Source: Ramazzottius varieornatus | Taxonomy: Eukaryota; Tardigrada; Eutardigrada; Parachela; Ramazzottiidae | Assembly: GCA_001949185.1 (NCBI GenBank) | Contig: BDGG01000005.1 | Location: 3,139,972 to 3,203,971, forward strand | Reading direction: 5' to 3' | Length of the DNA stretch: 64,000 bases | Part shown: piece by piece, positions 11,043 through 25,486 of the stretch | How positions within the stretch are numbered: the stretch's first letter is position 1 | Layout of the letters: each line of letters begins with the position of its first letter | Made by a program: the position numbers and the translations under genes | Notes under the pieces: model-generated | Seen by the model: only the letters and a program-made list of their open reading frames with translations | Database searches by the model: none | Told to the model about the DNA's origin: nothing

Positions 11043-11479
11043 ATGTTGCTGTGCGCTAACTGGAACTCAAGAGATGACCAGGTTTCTGATTTTATCTGGG
11101 TTGTGTTTCCTTTTACCTTTTTCGCAAGCAGGTGACCTTATCGCCCCCAACCGATGCCGTCCAGACGACACCTCCGCCTACGGCGGCACCTCAGTCTTCA
11201 GACGCATGGTTCCCTTTGCCTAACGTTAACCGGACGATCCCACCGAATATATCTCCAACTGCCAATAATGTCAGCCAGAGCCAGAACGTTGTTTCCAACA
11301 CCAGCCAAAGTGTCGTGATGAATCTGGGCGGCGGAGGACCTACGGCGTTAGCACCTGTAAAAAAACCAAACATTGGGACAGCGCCGGACCCGAAGCTTAC
11401 AGATGGTTCATCGCTTCTGGGCACCTCCCCTTTGCCGTTGTGTGTCCCCGTCTTCGTAGCCGCTTTATTATCCAGATGA
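11043..11479 (+). CDS. Pro/Thr/Asn-rich protein with hydrophobic C-terminus, possibly GPI-anchored
   Basis: The second exon (11132-11479, acceptor with a pyrimidine tract at 11131) encodes about 115 residues rich in Pro, Thr, Asn and Ser with several Asn-x-Ser/Thr sites, a Gly4 run, and a hydrophobic end (PLPLCVPVFVAALLSR) like a GPI-attachment signal. A first exon 11043-11081 fits in frame, giving MLLCANWNSRDDQ, which is a poor signal peptide. A far better signal peptide (MTRFLILSGLCFLLPFSQA) starts at 11074 but in a different frame from the mature part. So the true 5' exon is unresolved, or a one-base shift has occurred. No family recognised. Confidence 0.35.
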
Positions 11480-12719
11480 CTCGGGGCACATGTGATCGTG
11501 ATGGGCACTGATAGCTGCTGTCTACTTTCCGATCTGCGTTCCGATCTCGTACCTAATCATTCTCAAATTGAGAAGCTACCCGGAAGAGTAAACACAGTAC
11601 ATACCTTATCGGGGATTCTTTGATTGAAACATTTGCGAAGTTTTGAAGCTTTTTCCTCAGTACGGCTTCTGCATATTTTTGAAAGGGAGGTGCATAGTCA
11701 GAGAGACTTAATTACCGCTATCAGGAGGCTCGGTCACGGGGGGCTAGTATAAGTTCGCGTCTCTAACTGGAGATCGTTGCTTGTGTTGAGACTGGCTCTC
11801 AGTATCCCTGTGTTTTTCGAGTGGTAGTCTTAAATCGGTCAGCTCATGGTTCTGACTTTATTACCACCCCAGAGCGCCCCAAATTGAGCCTTCGATGCAG
11901 GCACACCTGGACTAAGGCCGGGAATTCCCGGAATATTCCCACCCACACGAGTCCAGAATTGCAGTACCGGGAAAATCCCGCCCGAAAACCAGGACCGGGA
12001 ACGTCTGCCTGAGAAGACCGGGAACGCTAATTGGGGTGAAAATTACAATTAATACCAGTAATAAATATAAAGATATAAGGCCGACATGAGTCGATCCACC
12101 GACTTCCAGTTCTTAACAATGTCTTTCTGGTACAGCGCTAGCGTTTTCTGGTGTGGCTAGCATTTTTCCGTTTTCGTACTGACTCATGTTGGGTCGCGTG
12201 GCACTCTGGTCTCTCGGTCTATAAGAGCGTACGTCTTCCTTGATTGTTGATTCCAACCACACAGTCCGAGCGTGCTCGACACACCGTACGACATGACAGA
12301 TACCACGCCGCAAACACATTACGTCAGTTACCACGCTCTCACTACGCTTTACGCTTCAGGTTGTATACGTTTATACGCTTCCTCTAATGCTTTCACTGCT
12401 CTGAACACGCACGATGGGTAATTAAAAGACAGTAAAGTTATGGGACAGGCGGAAAGGATGGTAAAATGGAACTTCAACCGTAGAAAAGTGTTGAAAAGTA
12501 CATTAGTGTGAATCGGTCGTGTACGTACATGCTTCCGTACCACCGCAGCGAAAGGCCTGTCCTAAAATTTTTACTGTCCCATAATCAACCATCGTGCGTG
12601 TATTGACGTCATTTTGACGTCTTAGCACCGAGGCACAAAGGCTTGCTGACTTATTTAGTTGTTTGGTCACAGGCAGCAGAAATATGGCGCTAAGGAACTA
12701 CAACATCCGGTACACATAC

Positions 12720-12911
12720 CTGATGCGTTCCATATCGCCGACGTATACCAGTTCGTACACTTCGTCCTATGGTTTCTTCTTGGAAAAACTGTCCTGGTTC
12801 CGCTATAGCATGTGTCAGTGTTAGCGTAACAAGCTGGTCCTCGATAACGAACACAGGGTGCCAATCATGTAACTTAGCCGCGTGTTCGAGTTTTTTGAAT
12901 AGTGATCCCAT
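12720..12911 (-). CDS. Hypothetical 5' exon, unknown product
   Basis: ATG-started open frame of 64 codons (MGSLFKKLEHAAKLHDWHPV...) ending exactly at a consensus donor CAG|GTATGT. The composition looks protein-like, with an in-frame stop just upstream of the ATG. Possible terminal exons lie further left, near 12640 or 12400, but I cannot choose between them. No family recognised. Confidence 0.2.
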
Positions 12912-14916
12912 GGATCTTCAGAGTGCTCCGTCGAAAGAGAGGTACACAAAGAAAGTGTACGGGTACTTTCGGGCGAATTCCGACAATTGCGTTTCCGTTG
13001 TGGAACCCTGCTGCCAGCCTTCGCTTCGCCTTCGAAATTAACGAGAATTCAGTGGCACCAAATTGCACAGTTTACTCCTTAAAATTTAATGAGAAATTGT
13101 ATTCCCAAATTCGCAAGGGACTTTCGAATGCTAGTCCGCAATCAAGATGCTGACACCTGAAGCCCACATTCGGGACCGGCTGGGACAGGGGATACCGCAC
13201 AACTTCCAAGGCAAAACAACTGACCAGAAACATCCGAACGGGAGTGATAGCAACGATAAGTTGGGTGGGAGTTGGAAAAACACAATCATCCCGGAATTTC
13301 ACTACACGCTACACGAAAAAGTATATCTATGCGGCCTCTGAACTCATGCCCACCGACTCAGACCAGCAACAATAAAACGAATTTATGCGCAAGACGCTGA
13401 ATGAGCAGTTTTACGCAGAAATATGAAGGGATGACTGCCTTTTTCGCAGCAAACTTCCATCGCATACCGGAAGAGAGTGGGCTGAGATGGACCAGCACGA
13501 TTCAAACACCACTTATTCCCTCACGCCCGGCACTTCCAAGTACCGTTGGACGCTACCCTAGAAGTCTAAGCTCTGTTTCACCAATGATAGACCTCAAAAC
13601 TTTCCAGACGGTATACCTCCTGCAGAACGACTTGTTTAAGTGTTCAAACAGCTCGAAAGGCTATCGAATGGCTGTTCCACAAAGCTGAGATTACGTCTCA
13701 ATCATCCCGCTACCGGGGAAGATGAGCTGATAAGATCTCTGCTCGTGATGTACGTTTCTGAACGGAGTCGCACTTATGGATCAGGTCCGAATGCAGGAGT
13801 GCGGCTGTTCCATTCAATCAAGATGCATTGCTTAATCAGACGATCAATGATCGGAACAACAGCCAAGGCGGTGACATAGTCGCTATCCTTGCATGTTCCA
13901 ATCCTCATCAAAACCAGATGCGTAACTTGCGGCACGCATCATTTGTCTTTCGGATCGTGTGTGTGATCAGTCAAGTGATTCTCTCTGTTTCGTCGTCATT
14001 TTTCCATGTCGCCGAGAGTAAGTATTGAATGTGTTTTGAAGCAAAATCTGGAAAATTCCGGCATCCTTTCTTTGTTTGAAATTCGAGTTTTGATACTAGA
14101 AGTGCTCCTTCTTTTGTTTCAGAAGTCGCCAGATTCTGAAATAATCCACGCTTATCCTTTCATAAAATTTTGTCTAGCTGAATGTAACTATGGAAGGATC
14201 CTGTGGAATTTTCAGCCTGAATTTTAATGTGGTTCTCGCATACGGTAATTTGAAAAGACTGATTCATTAAATGATTCAAATAATTAATAGATTTCGGAAT
14301 TACAGAATTACATTCTCAGGCCAAGTCAGGCCCACAGCCCACCCCTGGATGCAGGTTGACCCACACGGCTTGATGTCATAAAACCACTTCCGAGGGAAGT
14401 ACCTTGGACGCATTCCGATATGGAGATGGGGCCAGTTCCCCACTCACAGGTCTTACGCAGGAATTCTGATTTGGACGAGCTTGGAATCGGCCTAAAATCG
14501 ATATTTATCTGATTCGGGCAGGTTTTTGACCAAAAGAGCCCATGATTTGGCATGAACTAAGCTTTTTCATTTGATCCAAGGCAAACCTGTTATCGTGTAA
14601 TCGAATTTTTTTTCTGGAGAAACAGCGATCCGGCTAGGGTGGAAAGCCATCACATAGTTCCGGTCACCGCTCCCTAAATCTAGAACGCTCTTCTATCGAT
14701 ACGTGTTTTCACAGTGTGAAAGCCCGAAGAGATTTTGAAAATCTGAGATCACTAATACACTAGAGCACGTACTCTAACAGAGGCGCAAGTTTATTTCCTC
14801 ATGTTGGTCCGTTGCGTTGAGCACACCGGGCTGAAGGCTGCCGGCCTGTATGGGATCGCTGATGTGTTCGGTAACTCTCAACACGTCTGAAGGCAGAAGG
14901 CATCTAGATTATATGT
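12912..14916. other. About 2 kb without recognised features
   Basis: I read both strands and see no domain motif, inverted repeat or convincing exon here. Confidence 0.4.
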
Positions 14917-16695
14917 TCAGAGAAACCCACAGGCCAGAGTTACGCTTTCAGTCTCACCTGTGGTATGACGGAACTCCACCAGGATTATAATGTACGAAAC
15001 GGTCAAACCTATAACCTGCAGGTGTCCATCGCGTTGAGTACGTCCGTCCCGACAAATACATCGCTGTAATGACCTATGGACTGACCGTTGCGATAAACTC
15101 TTTGGTTATTACTGCGAACGTCCAGGCGGTAATGCCAATACTTTCCGATGTCAATTCACTCAAAAACAGGCTCAGCTGCGAGAAGGCAAAAAGGGTACTT
15201 CTGACTCGTCCATCTCCACGCATACATCTCGGAATGAAAGTACTTACGCTGACCAGGTTCGTTTGGCTAATTTTAAGGTAGTTATGAACATTCAATGTAT
15301 GTAACTTTCGTTTCGGAGCAGCCGCCTACCAAACGCAAGACACATCAACGCTGAAAAGGAACTGTATGGCAAATTTGTTGGACGAGAAAATGAAAGGGCG
15401 TACATATTCGTGGACCCATGTGGCGGCAATGGTAATGACAAGGACCTGGATAAGCGCCCCGAGTAACGCAGTAACGCCCATGGCCTTCTTGAATTCGGTT
15501 TGCTCTGTGTAAGAGACCAACCCGTAGGCGATGAAAACAATTAGGGGGACGTTGGCGAACACGCTGCAGAAGGCATTCTCCTCAAAAGTTCCGTCTGCTG
15601 CTTCGACGATTTCTCGGCACTCTAAACGGCGACGCCGCATTTGTTCCAATACGGACACTTCTTCATCTTCTTCCTACGAAAGAAAACAAACTCACTACAC
15701 TGGGAAATTCTTCCTGTTAATTTACGTTGGGAATTTCGAAGTCGACGTTACTCTCACAAAATATGAACTGCGGCCGAAGACTCGCCCGGTTGCTACACCT
15801 TGCTGGTCAGATCTTATCTTTACAACATCCCACAGCCTGTGTCCAAATGGAAAGCAATCGTCCGATACAGGGAACCCAGTTGCGCCGCAAGGACCAGGCA
15901 GTGCGTTATGAAAAGCACCGACGTAAAACAGACAGTGCCGAAGACACAGAAGGTCAGTATGGTGAACTTTACTGTCCACCAGAAGTGGTTGATTTCGGCC
16001 GTACCCACTAGCACCGGCTTCAGGAACTCTTCGATTCCCGAACCGGGCCGCGCACCGTTCATTGCAACAGGAACTATCACCGTCGGAACGGCCACAATCA
16101 AAACTACCGGACGAAAGAATTCAAATTGAAACCACACGACCAGATAATATAAGGCGGGCATTTTCTCACTTGCGAAAATCATGTAAATGGTTCTGGACCA
16201 TTTCATCCTTTCCCAGTTGCGTTGGTTCTTCGGGTCCCTCGGAATGCGAGCCCAGTACGCCCACTTCCGCCATGTCCTATCTTACCTGTTTGGCGACTCG
16301 CAGAGGAGAAACTGTAACCCAGCTAGAACGATGGCCGTTCCCAACCAGACCATCAAGATAATATACACAGTCGCCGTGAAGGAACGAAGATCGATCATCG
16401 GATGCGCCACAATCAGGTTGGCTAACATGTACCCAATATCGCAGAGGGACAATATCAAGGTGAGCCATCGCCAGAAAGCCTTGTACCGGCGGCGCTCTGG
16501 AGTATCCTCGAAGCAAGCATTTTTCGATGGATGGAACAAACAGAGATTGCCCATCAAACGCAGCACTGGCCGGAATAAGCTCCCGCATCTCTCGATATTC
16601 AGCTTCGATGAGTGAATTCGCTTGGTAGAGGTGTCTAGCGGGTCGGGCACTAAGATGGTGGTCGTCTCGAAGCTCTCGAGGAAGGTCGGCGTCAT
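14917..16695 (-). CDS. Gustatory-receptor-like 7TM protein (7tm_7 superfamily)
   Basis: Likely a ligand-gated chemoreceptor channel of the insect-type Gr family. Exons: 16695-16286; 16237 to about 15822; 15673-15330; 15266-15086; 15015-14917. Landmarks: N-terminal LFRPVLRLMGNLCLF (the Gr 'pl..l..llG' pattern), several hydrophobic segments (FWRWLTLILSLCDIGYMLAN, VYIILMVWLGTAIVLAG, WFQFEFFRPVVLIVAVPTVI, VFGTVCFTSVLFITHCLVL, VPLIVFIAYGLVS, ALLGALIQVLVITIAATW), then SESIGITAWTFAVITKEF and a last short exon with SYIIILVEF, where Gr proteins have the TYxxxxxQF signature. Two weak points: after CESPNR the frame meets TAA unless a 48-bp intron (16285-16238) is removed, and the exon 2/exon 3 junction does not fit in phase. 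It may therefore be recently damaged. Confidence 0.65.
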
Positions 16696-17083
16696 GACGT
16701 CGCGGGATCTGTCCACCTTCCGCCATTCTTCGGTATCAGCTGAGATACTTTGAGGGATATTTAAGTTGAAAATCGAGGGCGTGGCCGAATGTTTAATATT
16801 ATCGTTGTCTCGGCACGCTGTTGGTGATTTACAGCTAAAGTATGACTCATTGTCTGCTTGCCTTGAAAGGCATGCCTGAGAAACCGGTTCCGCCGTTATT
16901 GTGCTACGCAAACCTAATTACGGGGTTTCCGGCTGTATCAGGCAGCGTGTAACTTGTCTTTATCACCGGCTGAAATATTTTGAATTTCAGACGCCGTATG
17001 AATCTTTCTGAATGATTATCGACGTTGCGTATTGGTAAAATAATTTTTCTGAGGAAGCTGTGCCGAAGGCTGTGCCGCCTTCT

Positions 17084-17304
17084 CGCTTCGGTCCAGCGGC
17101 GGCGTTATGGTACCAACTATCTGTTATTTTTTGCATTTTGACCTTGGGTCCCGGGGTACTGGGGGAAATTTAATGGAACAACGTGCACAACGCAGCCCGC
17201 ACTTCCAGCGTGTTTCTATACCTTTGCCCACGGTATCTCCGGGCCGCCCCCGGAAATGCAAAAAATATCAGATAGTTAGCGACAAAACGCCGCCGCTGCT
17301 TCGG
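17084..17304. repeat. Foldback repeat with imperfect arms of about 50 bp
   Basis: The left arm (17084-17139, with CAGCGGCGGCGTT and AACTATCTGTTATTTTTTGC) is matched inverted by 17254-17304. The loop is GC-rich. No coding capacity; single copy in this window. Confidence 0.65.
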
Positions 17305-18149
17305 TCACCCCAAAGTGGGCGGTGTTTCTGGGCGTAGTTCTCCTGCATGACGTACTTAAAGAACTGCTTGTAATCAAGCAATCAGACGCCCAGATTCATG
17401 CCAGATTTTCTACTGCCTAACAGGCTAACCACTTGTATGTTCGTCACTTTAGGCAACATAATGTTCAGCGCTTTTTCCTTGATTGATTATGACCAAACCG
17501 CTCGGACTGCGATCCCTTCCTCCTTCTCTCCGACCAACGCGTAGTCAAGGAGATGAGGAACGTTCATCAATGGCGGCAGCCGTAAAGCTGAACCGCACGG
17601 CTTCGCGCTCAGAAGGGATCGCTACGTCTCGTCATCGAGGTTTGGTGCATTCGCACAGTTCCAGACTGTAACGCAGTTAACAACCTAATGCACTGATCCT
17701 GTGAAGTAGGTCGCTTAATTACCACTTGATTCAACGCAACTATTTCTACCGACACCACGATACTAAATAATAAAGCTTTTTCCCAAAAGTCGTCACGTTT
17801 CACACGCATATCCGCTCATTCAACTTCTACTACTTAACGCGAGGATGTTGAAAACATAATCTTCCATATAATGATGCAACGAAACAGAGCAAACCATAGA
17901 TCTTTGATTATCAGGACGAGTTGGAAAGACAGGTGTTTGTTGAGTGCACGCTCGTGGTTCGAGGTGGACGAGCCAGAGCACTATGTTGATTGATTCATGG
18001 CCACAGTACTGGCAACTCTGCAATGAGCGCAAGTGCGCAACCGGAAACAGGTTGACAGGTTCTGTTCTCCCTCGAGAGAACGTCTTCCTTGCCTTTATCG
18101 ATTGCTCGGCAAGTTGATGTTACCGCTTTCCTAAGTTGACCCTTCTCGT

Positions 18150-19317
18150 ATGTTTCAGCGAGGTTATAGGTTCGTCTCCCGGTGCGCACCTGCCTTGAAA
18201 GCGTACGGACCCATCTTCCTCGCCCATCACGGAATCAGCCACCAGCTGACAACGTCTCCTGCAACAATGGCCGCTTCACGTTCCTACCACTGCCAGGAAT
18301 TCGGCACGCTTTACAAAGACGACTACCGAATGTTCTTCATGCAAGACCAGAAGCCGATTTCTCCCTTCCATGACATCCCTCTCTTCGTGGACAAGGACGG
18401 TAAAGCGGTGGAGGCCAACGCCAACACTGGCATATTCAACATGGTTGTTGAAATTCCTCGATGGACCAACGCCAAGATGGAAATTAGCCGCGATGAACCT
18501 CTGAATCCCATCAAGCAAGACAGCAAGAAGAACAAGCCACGCTTTGTCCATAACGTTTTCCCGCACAAGGGCTACATCTGGAACTACGGCGCTTTTCCCC
18601 AGACGTGGGAAGATCCCGAGCATGTCTCTCCGGAAACGGGCTGTAAAGGCGACCGCGATCCCTTGGATGTCTGTGAAATTGGTTTTCGGGTAGCGAAGAG
18701 AGGTGAAGTCCTGCAGGTGAAACCTCTAGGTATCATAGCGTTGTGCGATGAGGGCGAAACGGACTGGAAAGTCATCGTAATAGACGTCCACGATCCTCTG
18801 GCTGATGAACTCAACGGTGAATCCTAGCTTTGATCAAGTGGCGCACGCCGTAGTTGTAACTTTTAACGGTGGTCCTTCTGGGAAGCGTAGACTCAGTCAT
18901 TTTAGATTAGCTGATTCTTTATCTTTTGCAGATATCGAGGACGTGGAAAAATACATGCCAGGTTTGATCCAAACCTCCGTGGACTGGTTTCGCTACTATA
19001 AAATTCCGGACGGAAAGCCACCCAACACGATCGCTTTTGACGGTCAAGCAAAGGGTCGAGAAGTGGCCACGAAGGTACTGTACGAGACCCACGACTACTG
19101 GAGGAAGCTCGTGATGGAAAAGAGCAGCCGCGGACCGGAATGGTCCTGCTTGAACACACGCTGCAAAGGGAGTCCTTTCATGGTGTCACCGGATGAGGTG
19201 GAGAAAGTGATGGACAAGCAGGGAAAACAGCAACCTGCTGCGCCGTGGGATCCAGCGCTGGATACCTGGCATTTTATTGATAGAGAAGCTGCAGAAAATT
19301 CGGTGGCACGTAAATGA
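18150..19317 (+). CDS. PPA: Inorganic pyrophosphatase, soluble type, mitochondrial and/or cytosolic
   Basis: Hydrolyses pyrophosphate to phosphate, Mg-dependent. Exons 18150-18816 and 18932-19317 give 350 aa. The first 39 residues are basic and lack acidic residues ([17 protein letters not shown]...), like a mitochondrial presequence. A second in-frame ATG at 18267 (Met40, good context acaATGG) starts [14 protein letters not shown], matching the usual cytosolic start, so one gene could supply both compartments by alternative starts. Core motifs: [35 protein letters not shown], the active-site signature [12 protein letters not shown] (167-178) and the final WHFID. In relatives I know, the residue between the first two signature aspartates is Asn; here it is Arg169. 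The intron carries a degenerate hairpin repeat. Confidence 0.93.
18832..18896 (+). repeat. Degenerate hairpin repeat in the PPA intron
   Basis: TCAAGTGGCGCACGCC followed about 40 bp later by GGGAAGCGTAG, matching the first arm and the start of the second arm of the SLC38A9/PTCD2 intron repeat. It makes up more than half of the 115-bp intron. Confidence 0.45.
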
Positions 19318-19940
19318 CGTCGGTTTTTGGCACATGGCCTCACATCCGAATTCACTGTGGGACTGTGGGTTGAAGGCGTTATCTAGAATTGCTCGGCAGA
19401 AATCCTTTCACGAATTTTGAACACTAACGTATTTTTAGTTATGTTGTGCAGTTTTATAGATATTGCACCCTTTTTCGGGAGACCATGTGTAGGTTTTGTT
19501 GCACGTTTTATTTTTTACCGGATGAACGCAAGATGATTTTGAGTCAGTAAAACACGGCCGTTGTAAGGATCGAACTGTGGATCATCATATTTCTCATATA
19601 TGGTTGCAGGGAACGAAAGGAACGGGATGGCATCAACCAGCAAACTGTAAAGGTTTACTCGGCAGGCCATCTAGTGAACCGCTCCTTGAGGCTGTAGTTG
19701 AACGCTTGATTGATCATACAGTGTTTCGACTTGATTGGCCGTGTGCATTGGACAAACAAAAAGTTCGGATTTCCATTTTCCTTTCTTCGCGGGTCTGATC
19801 TGGGGCAAGTGCTTGGCATTCCTATCCGCATCGATCTCGAACATCGTGAGGAAATCTTCAAGGCGCCTAGAAGGAGAGTAAGGAATAACGGTAAGCTCTA
19901 GAGAAGCGGTGCCATTCGAGTGAAGTTATGAACGTGTTAA

Positions 19941-22483
<2,543 letters not shown>

Positions 22484-22484
<1 letters not shown>

Positions 22485-22489
22485 ATAAA
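22484..22489 (+). terminator. Poly(A) signal of DPM1, overlapping its stop codon
   Basis: GTGAATAAAA: the last A of the TGA stop is the first A of AATAAA. This leaves an extremely short 3' UTR. Confidence 0.65.
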
Positions 22490-22555
22490 ACAGAAAGTAC
22501 AAAAAGTCAGAAACTAAAACACGAAAACTGTCACGCAAAGCATTCACGAGTATCT

Positions 22556-22561
22556 TTTATT
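22556..22561 (-). terminator. Poly(A) signal of SLC38A9
   Basis: AATAAA on the minus strand, about 46 bp after the SLC38A9 stop. The two convergent poly(A) signals are only 66 bp apart. Confidence 0.6.
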
Positions 22562-22606
22562 CCATTTCTCTACTTTTTCTGTTTTAGTTGAGTATTTTTG
22601 TGGTTT

Positions 22607-24984
22607 CTAATGGGTGGGTATGACGAATTGAGCAATGAAATTGGCAAGGCCGAGACCGATTAGAAAGACGTAAATTATGGTGCGAAGAAGCGATTTCTCT
22701 CCCGCTCTGGAACGAACAGCAAGGTCCAGGAGAAGTGGGAGGGTGAAAACATAGACCAAACCGCAGATGGAACCCAAAACTCTACAAAGGAGACACTAAG
22801 CCAAATTAGACTTGGTTTCGACGTATGAAAAGTGTTTGACGTAACTCACCTGAGAATATCTCCAATTCTCGGATAGAGTGAAGCAAATAGAAGACAAACG
22901 CCAACGAGAACAGCGTTGAGAATGATGATGAAGTGATAACTGCAAACAACACAAGAACTGTTGTCAAAAATTGAAAATTAATCAACCGGAGCTCGGAAAA
23001 CAAACACGGTAATACTGTTTTTCCAAGTGGCGCACGCTTTATACCAATAACAATGACGGTGTGCACCACTGGGGAAAACAGTCTTCTGGACTCTGTTTCC
23101 CAAACTGTCAATATCTGAACCAAACTGATTTAACCTCAAGTCGAGCCTCCCGAAAGCCGCGTAGAACAGCTGTACGCGGAAAAGGTACGCCAGTAGAGGA
23201 AAAACGGTGAACATCTGGAAGAAGAGAAGCGCTCGGGCTGCAAGCGCAAGGACTTCCTTGTTGGAAAAGTTCTTCAGGAAGTTCTGCAACAGAAAGTCAC
23301 GCACATCTCACTATTGACGCTATCGAGCCATGACTCCACATTTGGAAAAAACGAGTGACACTAACATCAGCAATGGTCTTTTTGTCGTCTGGGAATGCAG
23401 CGTAGAATCCACCTCCCACGATCATGTAGGACACAGCCACCATCAAGAACGCAATGGCTGTATCACGAGTTTTCTTTTGGGGTTGTTGGTGATGAGCTGT
23501 CATGCTTAGAATGCAGTTGTGAATGAAGAAACCCATGGAAAGTGTACCAGTCAAGGCTGGAAAATGTCCACGGGCCACTGCAACGAGGGAAGGAAGATCA
23601 GAAAATAAAGCCACATTCGAGCACAGCCCTGACCCGACAAAAACCAGCCCGCGGGGCGTGCCCGTACAACAGACGGCGCATGGCGTCATCGAGCCGTAAC
23701 GTCATGCGTCGTTTCGGCCCTTACCCCAATCAACAGTCAAAGGAAACTCACGTGTAAAGTTTGGGGTGGCGGAAGTCGCATGAAAGCCCCACGTCCAGAT
23801 TTTCGTCGTGACAAACGTAATCATAAAGATGACGGCAACGATGCCAAACGATGACAGCTTCGTAAAGAACGTCGGACGCTGAAGGCAAATCACCGGGAGG
23901 AGGAGGAACACCAGGTAGAACGGCACCGTCAAACGATCGTTCCAATACTGGTAAAAGTATCCCGTGGTCGGTAGGTTGAACGGACCGTCTGTTATATTGG
24001 CTGGACCGGGATACGAAACTTCTACAAACACCCCTACGTGCTATCAGAAAGCACACATGAAATTTCAACAGGAGTATTCACCATAGAAGAAGCAACCAAT
24101 CTGGTACAGCATGGTCGACATCAAAATCCAGTAGACAACCATGGCGCCGATCAGGTTGAGGAGCGACACTGCCAGACTGATCCAAGCGATTCGTGGACCC
24201 AAAAGACGAGAGCAGATGTCCTGGAACTCAACGACGGGAACTTTGAGCGTTAGCTCCAAGTAGTCTGCGGCTTTGTAGATGAGTGTCGTGGGGAAGCAAG
24301 TGAGACAAGCCATGAGGAAAATCAGGAAAAGTCCGAGAACCAAACCAGCCTAGAAAACGGGAGGAAATGTTTATTCTTGAAGGTTTCTCATTTCGCTTCC
24401 TACAGACCTCTTGTATGGCCCAGGGCATGACGAGAAGACTGGATCCCATCATCGTGGTCCATAAAGACAGCCTGAAAACAAAGCAAAAAATGTTGGATAC
24501 CATCTCGGAGCTCACCAAACGAACTCGACATGATCGCTTTTCGAAGTGGCGCACGCTTCCAGCAGATAAAACTGAAAACATGCGCCACTTGAGAAATGAA
24601 TCTTTCATGACAGACAGAAAGATAGAACATACACCGTCACGAAGCTTCCTTGCGTGTTCACATCTGAGTGAGCTCTCGGCAGTTCATGTGGCGATAAATC
24701 CAGGAGGTTGTCGTCTTCGACAAGAGCGGTCAAGTCCACGCGAGTGTCGGTAGGAAATATGGACGTGCCTGTCTGTGTCTCGTAAGCACTTTGCTGGACG
24801 GTATTCCATCTCGCTCCGCTCGCGGGTCCGGTTGCGTTCTCATCAGACCCACCATGCCTGTAAAAAGGTGGTTAAGAAATAGATGATTTGACTAGTTACG
24901 GGATGGACGCTACCTTGGATTTGTCGGATGTTGTTGTCGAAGCAGAGCCGATGCTTCCGTCACATCGTCTTCGTTATCGCTCAT
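22607..24984 (-). CDS. SLC38A9: Lysosomal amino-acid transporter SLC38A9
   Basis: In relatives this 11-TM protein of the lysosome senses arginine and signals to Rag GTPases/mTORC1. Exons 24984-24914, 24857-24633, 24471-24408, 24349-24082, 24033-23752, 23577-23366, 23283-23135, 22939-22850, 22781-22607, all in phase; 511 aa. About 95 cytosolic residues precede the membrane core, as in the family. Conserved blocks: LWTTMMGSSLLVMPWAIQEAG (TM1, substrate-binding helix), SLLNLIGAMVVYWILMS, VPFYLVFLLLP, GTLSMGFFIHNCIL, FFQMFTVFPLLAYLFRVQL and HFIIILNAVLVGVC. The luminal loop has Asn-x-Thr sites. Introns 2 and 7 carry the same hairpin repeat. Converges with DPM1. Confidence 0.93.
22985..23100 (-). 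repeat. Intronic hairpin repeat, SLC38A9 intron 7
   Basis: Copy with CCAAGTGGCGCACGC and an inverted arm GTGTGCACCACTGG about 40 bp away, flanked by GAGCTCGGAAAACAAAC. Same order and orientation relative to transcription as the copy in intron 2. It fills over half of the 195-bp intron. Confidence 0.7.
24508..24625 (-). repeat. Intronic hairpin repeat, SLC38A9 intron 2
   Basis: CGAAGTGGCGCACGC with inverted arm CATGCGCCACTTGAG, flanked by GAGCTCACCAAACGAACTCG. It makes up most of this 161-bp intron. Shared with PTCD2 intron 5 over about 100 bp. Confidence 0.75.
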
Positions 24985-25291
24985 CTTGAAAACGCGTCAG
25001 CTGGTCAGCAAAACTCAAACTCTCTTCGGTGAGTCTCCATGGGAGTTCTAGCAGGAAGAAGTTGCATCAATAATTAATATCTGCACCGAGAAGTGAAGGG
25101 GAGTAAATTTCATAAAATCAAAAAGTTATTAATCAGAATTCAAAATAATTCTTGTCATGTTACGTTACGAGCTATCACATAGTTGTGCAGTATGACATGG
25201 CGGGTTACTTACTTGTCATCACATCACGTCGACTGTGGCGGCACCTGCGAGAACCCGAGCGGGTCACCCTACTCAGAAAGTTTTTCCTCAG

Positions 25292-25486
25292 GTATGACGA
25301 AATTCAGGTACACTTTGTCGGTACCTGCCTCCCTTGTGGTCTCTTTTGAGAGAAACTGGCCGTTTTTCTAACTTTAACAGACTAAACACCTCGGGTCTGG
25401 CTGACAGAACACGCTCGTTACATCTCGGCCTAAAGTGTCCTCATAAACACGCTTCGAACACGTATGACGAAATTCAGGTACACTTT
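25292..25486 (+). repeat. Pair of 25-bp direct repeats
   Basis: The same 25 bases starting GTATGACGAAATTCAGG occur at 25292-25316 and 25462-25486, separated by 145 bp. Only two copies, so not an array; possibly the remnant of a duplication or of element ends. The rest of 24985-25977 shows nothing. Confidence 0.55.

Noticed and set aside
11870-12010. Cluster of CCGGGAA motifs
   Set aside because: Low-complexity similarity without regular spacing; no clear repeat unit or function.
25292-25486. Direct repeats as a possible CRISPR-like array
   Set aside because: Only two copies with a 145-bp spacer in an animal genome.
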